NCBI RefSeq assembly: GCF_000293865.2
Contig: NZ_ALKN02000003.1
Location: 124,001 to 188,000, forward strand
Length of the DNA stretch: 64,000 nucleotides
Direction of reading: 5' to 3'
DNA from: Limnohabitans sp. Rim28
GTDB lineage: Bacteria; Pseudomonadota; Gammaproteobacteria; Burkholderiales; Burkholderiaceae_C
Shown here: positions 59,154 through 64,000 of the stretch, piece by piece
Layout: each line of letters starts with the position of its first letter
Position numbering within the stretch: the first letter of the stretch is position 1
Program-made: the position numbers and the translations under genes
The notes under the pieces: model-generated
Seen by the model: the letters and a program-made list of their open reading frames with translations, nothing else
The model's database searches: none
Told to the model about the DNA's origin: nothing

Positions 59154-61361
59154 ATGAGCTGGAAAGCGATGCATCGCTGGTTGGGCTTGACCGTGGGCAC
59201 GCTGGCTGTGGTGCTGGGCATCAGTGGTGCCATTCTGGCGATCGACCCGGTGCAGCAGGCTTGGCAGGCCAGCGCAGCGCCTGGCGACTTGACTGTGGCC
59301 ACCTTGGTCGAGCGCGTGACACGCACGGTGCCGTACGCCGAAGAAATCCGGCATCTGCCCTCGGGTGCCATCGTGGTGTTCAGCTTTGCTGGCGAGCAGC
59401 CGCAAGCGGCTTATATCGACCCAACCGATGGCCGGGTGCTGGGCCCTTGGCAAGCCTCGGCGCTGCCGCGCTGGGTGAAGAACCTGCACCGCTCTGGGCT
59501 GCTGGGGGACGCCGGGCGCTGGCTGGCAGCGGGCATTGCGCTGGTCATGACGCTGCTGTGTGCATCGGCGCTGGTGCTGCTACTGCGGCGCATGGGTGGC
59601 TGGCAGCGAGTGACCAAGAAAGTGCGCGGCACGCTGGCGCAACGCATCCATGTGCTCACCGGCCGAGTGGTGCTGCTGGTTCTGTGGCTCACGTCGGTCA
59701 CCGCGCTGACCATGAGCGCCTCGACCTTGGGGTGGGTGGCGCTGGATGCGGGGACTGAGCCGGAGGTGCTTTCGGTGGTGTCCGGCCAGCCTGCCTTGTC
59801 CGGTGCGCAGCTGGCCCCGCTGCAAAGCCTGCTGGTCCAAGATTTGCGCAAGTTGAATGTGCCAGGTGCCACCGACCCCGAAGACACCTGGAAGCTCACC
59901 ACCGCCCAGGGTCAGGGCTGGATTGACCGGTACTCGGGTCAGATGCTGGCTTGGCAAGAAGCCAGCTTGGCGCAGCGCGTGTACGCGCTGGCCGTGGTGT
60001 TGCACACGGGCGAATCGGCTTGGCTGTGGGCCTTGGTGCTGGCTCTTGCGGGTGCCAGCGTGCTGTTGTTTTGGCTGTCGGGTTTTTTCATTTGGTGGCA
60101 AGCGCGCAACCAGACCCCCCAGATCACCGGCAACGTCCCCATGGCGCAGGCCGATGTGCTCATCTTCGTGGCCAGCGAGGGGGGCAGCTCCTGGGGTTTT
60201 GCCCAAACACTGCAAGACGCACTGAGCCTGTGCGGCCACCGCGTGCACACCAGTGCTTTGGAGAATTTTCAAACCACCACCGCCACGCGACAGGTGTTGG
60301 TGCTGGCGGCCACCTATGGTGAAGGGCAGGCTCCGACCCATGCCAGTGGTGCGCTTGCGCTGATTTTCAAACTCAAGGCCAACAAGGTACCGGTGTCGGT
60401 GTTGGGTTTTGGTGATCGGCAGTATCCGGCGTTTTGCGCCTTTGCCGAGGCGCTGGATCAGACGCTGCGCGGGCAAGGCTGGCTCACGCTGCTGCCGCTC
60501 GAATGCATCCACCAACAATCCGCGCAGCAGTTCGCACGTTGGGGCCTGGCCTTGGCCCAGGCGCTGAACGAACCGTTGGTGTTATCGCATGTGCCGCGAC
60601 GACCACCGACCACGGTACTGACCTTGATCGGGCGTCAAAACTTCGCCGCTGCAGGCGGCCAACCGACCGCCATATTGCGCTTTGCATGGCCGACAGATGG
60701 CTTGCGCACTTGTCTGGGCACGCATGGTTTGGCGCGGTTTTCGGCGGGTGATCTGGTGGGCATCGTGCCACCCGGCTCCAGCGTGCCGCGTTTTTACTCG
60801 CTGGCGTCGGGCTGGCAGGACGGCTTTCTTGAAATTTGCGTGCGCCAGATGCCCGGTGGTCAATGTTCCACGCACCTGCTGGGGTTGCAAACCCATGACG
60901 CCATCCAGGCCTTCATCCGGCCCAACCCGGGGTTTGCGCTGCCCCAGACGCGCAAGCCGGTGTTGCTGATCGGTGCGGGCACGGGGGTGGCACCGCTGGC
61001 GGGTTTCATCCGCCGCAACGAGCGCATGCGGCCCATGCACCTGTACTTTGGCGGGCGCGATCCGACGCAAGATTTTTACTTCGGCGCCGAGATCGAGCGC
61101 TGGTTGGGTGAAGGGCGCTTGGCCAGCTTGCAGACGGTTTTCTCGCGCGTGCCCCAAGGGGGCGGCTATGTGCAGGACGCGCTGCGCCGCGATGCCGAGC
61201 GCGTGCGCCACTGGGTCAGCCAAGGCGCCATCGTGCGGGTCTGCGGCAGCCGCGCCATGGCGCAGGGCGTGACCAATGCGCTCGATGCGGTGCTGGCCCC
61301 CCTGAAGCTCAGCGTCGCCAAACTCAAAGCCAAAGAACGCTATGCCGAAGATGTTTTCTGA
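59154..61361 (+). CDS. PepSY membrane / flavodoxin / reductase fusion
   Basis: From ATG 59154 the product has 735 residues. PepSY-TM part with about four membrane segments (about 1-330), a flavodoxin-like domain (VASEGGSSWGFAQTL and ATYGEGQAPTHA, about 330-480), then an FAD/NAD(P)H reductase domain (RFYSLASG, GGQCSTHLLGL, LIGAGTGVAPLAGFI, LYFGGRDPTQDFYF). It resembles CysJ-type sulfite reductase flavoproteins fused to a PepSY membrane domain, and should pass electrons from cytoplasmic NADPH to the periplasm. It overlaps apbE. Confidence 0.93.
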   Translation: MSWKAMHRWLGLTVGTLAVVLGISGAILAIDPVQQAWQASAAPGDLTVATLVERVTRTVPYAEEIRHLPSGAIVVFSFAGEQPQAAYIDPTDGRVLGPWQASALPRWVKNLHRSGLLGDAGRWLAAGIALVMTLLCASALVLLLRRMGGWQRVTKKVRGTLAQRIHVLTGRVVLLVLWLTSVTALTMSASTLGWVALDAGTEPEVLSVVSGQPALSGAQLAPLQSLLVQDLRKLNVPGATDPEDTWKLTTAQGQGWIDRYSGQMLAWQEASLAQRVYALAVVLHTGESAWLWALVLALAGASVLLFWLSGFFIWWQARNQTPQITGNVPMAQADVLIFVASEGGSSWGFAQTLQDALSLCGHRVHTSALENFQTTTATRQVLVLAATYGEGQAPTHASGALALIFKLKANKVPVSVLGFGDRQYPAFCAFAEALDQTLRGQGWLTLLPLECIHQQSAQQFARWGLALAQALNEPLVLSHVPRRPPTTVLTLIGRQNFAAAGGQPTAILRFAWPTDGLRTCLGTHGLARFSAGDLVGIVPPGSSVPRFYSLASGWQDGFLEICVRQMPGGQCSTHLLGLQTHDAIQAFIRPNPGFALPQTRKPVLLIGAGTGVAPLAGFIRRNERMRPMHLYFGGRDPTQDFYFGAEIERWLGEGRLASLQTVFSRVPQGGGYVQDALRRDAERVRHWVSQGAIVRVCGSRAMAQGVTNALDAVLAPLKLSVAKLKAKERYAEDVF

Positions 61362-62325
61362 AGCTGCTGCACAGTGTCAACGCATCACCTTACACGGCCC
61401 GAGCATGGGCACGCGCTGGTCGGCCACCTTGGATGCCGACGACAGCCTGGACATGAATGCCTTGCAGCATGACCTGGCCACAGCGGTCGATCAGGTGGAC
61501 CAACAGATGTCGCCTTGGAAGCCGAACAGCGACCTCATGCGCGTGAACCGGGCGCCTGTAAACGCTTGGGTGGAGGTGCCCGCAGAGATGCTGGAGGTCT
61601 TGGCCTGTGCGCTGGATGTTCACCAACAGAGCGCGGGCGCCTTTGACCCCTGCGTAGGTCGGCTGGTCAATGCCTGGGGTTTTGGTGCGCAGGGCGATGT
61701 GCCCAACGCGCACGCCATTCCCATCGCACGCCAATCCCAGCCGTCTGCTGCCCGCGCCTGTGTGGAGCTGGACAGCATCGCGGGCAAAGTTTGCAAGCGG
61801 GCGCCCTTGCAACTTGACCTGTGCGGCATTGCCAAGGGCTTCGCGGTGGACCGCATGGCCCATGTGCTGCAAGAACACGGCGTTCGGCATGCACTGGCAG
61901 GGCTGGATGGCGAGTTGCGTGCTGTGGGCGCACAGTCCAGCGGCGCCTCTTGGTCGGTGGCGCTCGAAAGCCCCGAGTTGGATCGCCGTGCGGTGCGCGG
62001 CGTGATCGAACTGGAGGATCTGGCGGTGGCCACCTCGGGCGACTACCGACGCTGTCTGGAAGTTGGCGGCGCGCGCCTTGCGCACACCATGGACCCACGT
62101 CGCTGGGCGCCGGTGAACAATGGCGTGGCATCGGTCACTGTGCTGGCTTCAAGCTGCATGCAAGCAGATGCTTGGACTACAGCCTTGTTGGTGGCAGGCC
62201 CCGATGAAGGTTTGGCCATGGCCCAGCGCATGGGGATGGATGTGTTGTTCTTGATGCGCCGTGGTGAAGGCCTGATCGAGCTGGGCTTAGGACGGTTTGG
62301 CCGAGCCGCAAAGCTCAAGGCTTAG
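61351..62325 (+). CDS. apbE: FAD:protein FMN transferase ApbE
   Basis: The product from ATG 61351 has 324 residues (ATG 61342 adds three). MGTRWSATL and the segments LDLCGIAKGFAVDRMAHVL and AHTMDPRRWAPVNNGVASVTVLASSCMQADAWTTALLV carry the ApbE metal- and FAD-binding residues. It transfers FMN to threonine of target proteins, probably the DUF2271 protein. No signal peptide is evident at the N-terminus. It converges with ureD with a 3-base overlap. Confidence 0.92.
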   Translation: MFSEAAAQCQRITLHGPSMGTRWSATLDADDSLDMNALQHDLATAVDQVDQQMSPWKPNSDLMRVNRAPVNAWVEVPAEMLEVLACALDVHQQSAGAFDPCVGRLVNAWGFGAQGDVPNAHAIPIARQSQPSAARACVELDSIAGKVCKRAPLQLDLCGIAKGFAVDRMAHVLQEHGVRHALAGLDGELRAVGAQSSGASWSVALESPELDRRAVRGVIELEDLAVATSGDYRRCLEVGGARLAHTMDPRRWAPVNNGVASVTVLASSCMQADAWTTALLVAGPDEGLAMAQRMGMDVLFLMRRGEGLIELGLGRFGRAAKLKA

Positions 62326-63206
62326 ACATGCCAAAGCCGAGGGTAGGTGCCTTGCAAGCCCCACATCTCTTGCCGCCACGCTGCCCATACTTTTCTGAGC
62401 AAGTGCATGGCAGGCTCGGTCACGGGTGCCAGCGCCCGCAGCACGATGACTTGTTGGTGCGGTGAGGTGGCCCCGGCGGTCAGGCGCAGTTCAGACGCTT
62501 CGAGCCCATCGCGGGCGCAGGCCAAAGCCCGCTCGATGCGCTCATCGGCCAATGCGCTGCCTGCTGCAAACACCAGGGTGGCCATGCAGCGCTGGCCTGC
62601 CAGGCCCAGCGGGCTGTCCATCAGGCGGGTGTCCTCAGCGTTCAGGGTGCCGCGTTCCAGCCACACGCCGGGGATTTCCAAGTGTTGGCGAAACCTGCCT
62701 TGCACATAGGGCAAGTCGGCCGCAGGCAACCCAAAGGCGGTGATGTCCCAAGCCATCATTTCTGCACCCGGGGCCAGGTCAAACACGGCGTGGTTGAGGG
62801 CATCGCATTGGTTGTAGGCAATGGCTTCCAAAGGCAACCATTCCAGACGCGCCCCTGTTTCAACCCGCGCGTGCACCTGTTGTGTGGCCAGGCCTGCTTC
62901 AGACCGGTAAAAGCGCGTGGCACCGGGTGTGGTCACCAGACCATGCGCCCCTGATGCGACAGTGACTTGCATGTCGAGCGTGTCGCCACCCACCAAGCCG
63001 CTGGGCGGGTGCACCAGCACGTTGTGGCAGACCGCATCGCCTTCGGGGTAGAGGCTTTGCAAGATGCGCAGCGGGCCCTGGTGCAGGTAGCGGGCGACGC
63101 TGCGCTTGGACGCCAGCGTGTAGTCGAGCTGCAGGCTGGCGTGCCAAGTCGAGCGTCCGGACACGTCTGCTGCATGCCCCCCACTGACCTGGCTCACCTC
63201 ATGCAC
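62322..63206 (-). CDS. ureD: Urease accessory protein UreD
   Basis: From GTG 63206 the product has 294 residues; a longer frame to 63296 overlaps the permease gene and is not used. The family patterns HQGPLRILQSLYPEGDAVCHNVLVHPPSGLVGGDTLDMQV and TTPGATRFYRSEAG, LEWLPLEAIAYNQCDALN are visible. UreD scaffolds apo-urease for nickel insertion. It lies about 24 kb from ureA, behind the ABC permease gene. Confidence 0.9.
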   Translation of the reverse strand: MHEVSQVSGGHAADVSGRSTWHASLQLDYTLASKRSVARYLHQGPLRILQSLYPEGDAVCHNVLVHPPSGLVGGDTLDMQVTVASGAHGLVTTPGATRFYRSEAGLATQQVHARVETGARLEWLPLEAIAYNQCDALNHAVFDLAPGAEMMAWDITAFGLPAADLPYVQGRFRQHLEIPGVWLERGTLNAEDTRLMDSPLGLAGQRCMATLVFAAGSALADERIERALACARDGLEASELRLTAGATSPHQQVIVLRALAPVTEPAMHLLRKVWAAWRQEMWGLQGTYPRLWHV

Positions 63207-63207
63207 C

Positions 63208-63975
63208 TTACTCGCCTTGCGAGCCGCGGTGTGCCCAGCCGGTGGTGCGCTTTTCGATGGCGCTGAACAGTTCGTACATGGCCATGGCCATCGCACCCAC
63301 CACCACCAAACCAGAAAACGCCAAGCCCATCTGCATGGCCGAACCGGCAGAGATCAGCAAGTAGCCAATGCCTTCGTTCGAGGCGGTCATCTCGGAGACC
63401 GTGGTGCCCACAAAGGCCAGCGTGATGGCCACTTTGAGCGAGCCATAAAAGTAAGGCATGGAGCGTGGCAGGCCGACTTTGACCAACACGTCCCAGCGCT
63501 TGGCACCCAGCACGCGCAACACGTCTTCCAGTTCAGGCTCCAGTGTGGCCAGACCGGTGGCGATGTTCACCATGATGGGGAAGAAGCTGATGAGGAAGGC
63601 CGTCAAGATGGCGGGGCCGATGCCGATGCCAAACCACACCACCAAGATGGGCACAAAGGCCGCTTTGGGCAGGGCGTTGAAGGCGGTCATGAGCGGGTAC
63701 ACGGCGGCATAGGCCAAGCGTGAGCTGCCGATGATGAAGCCGAGCAGCACGCCCACCACGATGGCGATGCCAAAGCCGACCATGGTCACCCAGAAAGTGC
63801 GCCAGGCGTGGCCCGCGATCACGTCGCGGAATTCGATGGTCTGCTGTGCGATGCGCGAGGGGCTGGGGAACACGAATTCCGACACGTTGAAGGCGCGGCA
63901 CAGGCCTTCCCAAATCAGGATGCTCAGCACCAACAAGATCCAGGGGGACCAGCTTTCGAGGGATTTTTTATTCAT
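63208..63975 (-). CDS. ABC transporter permease (NitT/TauT type)
   Basis: The 255-residue permease has about six membrane segments and the EAA loop LEDVLRVLGAKRWDVLVKVGLP. It is of the nitrate/sulfonate/taurine type. Its stop is one base before the ureD GTG, so the two are probably co-transcribed. The ATPase and binding protein are presumably outside the window to the right. Substrate is unknown, possibly linked to nickel or nitrogen supply. Confidence 0.88.
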   Translation of the reverse strand: MNKKSLESWSPWILLVLSILIWEGLCRAFNVSEFVFPSPSRIAQQTIEFRDVIAGHAWRTFWVTMVGFGIAIVVGVLLGFIIGSSRLAYAAVYPLMTAFNALPKAAFVPILVVWFGIGIGPAILTAFLISFFPIMVNIATGLATLEPELEDVLRVLGAKRWDVLVKVGLPRSMPYFYGSLKVAITLAFVGTTVSEMTASNEGIGYLLISAGSAMQMGLAFSGLVVVGAMAMAMYELFSAIEKRTTGWAHRGSQGE

Positions 63976-64000
63976 GAGAGGCTCCCGATCATTGGTTGAT

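Overview
The chromosomal parts look like a freshwater-type betaproteobacterium of the order Burkholderiales, most like Comamonadaceae. The grounds are the greB / spoT / rpoZ / gmk / yicC and rph / rdgB / hemW neighbourhoods, the several Bug-type tricarboxylate-transporter binding proteins, and a urease locus beside a complete urea ABC transporter. The genus cannot be fixed from this window. Two AT-richer stretches with very different genes interrupt this backbone.

Positions 1-3616 are the right end of a mobile element (element 1) cut by the window edge. It ends in a 46-base 3' fragment of a tRNA(CAU) gene, which marks its attachment site. Positions 3617-14515 are ordinary chromosome: a P1-family peptidase, tRNA-Arg(ACG), greB, spoT, rpoZ, gmk, yicC, rph, rdgB, hemW, a small membrane protein with a winged-helix regulator, and a Gfo/Idh/MocA oxidoreductase.

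Positions 14516-33776 are a complete 19.3-kb island (element 2) in the 3' end of tRNA-Ser(UGA), bounded by 14-bp direct repeats. The integrase end carries a P4-type integrase, an AlpA-type regulator, a clamp-loader-like AAA+ ATPase and a long DNA-metabolism-like protein. Next come very AT-rich genes, each preceded by a copy of the same 71-bp promoter/operator repeat. A second, catalytic-domain-only tyrosine recombinase follows, then a candidate structured RNA, an H-NS protein, a nine-gene run of small overlapping genes (including macro-domain and DUF3293 proteins), a divergent single-subunit polymerase of the polymerase A / T7 RNA polymerase superfamily, a DUF6641 protein, a type II restriction-modification pair and a conserved end protein. 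Elements 1 and 2 share the small recombinase, the DUF6641 protein and the end protein in the same order, so they belong to one family of islands using different tRNA genes.

Positions 33851-44607 form a nitrogen locus: ureG-F-E-C-B-(small peptide)-A on the minus strand, divergent from urtABCDE on the plus strand, with a textbook sigma-54 promoter before urtA. ureD lies apart at 62322-63206, behind an ABC permease gene. Positions 44844-53816 hold a catabolic cluster: aromatic-ring flavin monooxygenase, VOC/extradiol-type enzyme, FAH-type hydrolase, PaaI-type thioesterase, IclR regulator, three Bug binding proteins, a SnoaL-like protein and a sulfatase. Positions 54049-58108 hold a Spy-like periplasmic protein, a thioredoxin-like/ArsP-type permease pair and an MgtC/DUF4010 membrane protein. 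Positions 58314-62325 encode a PepSY - DUF2271 - PepSY/flavodoxin reductase - ApbE electron-transfer module.

The likeliest source of new biology is element 2: its polymerase, its clamp-loader-like ATPase, its repeated promoter array and its uncharacterised overlapping operon.
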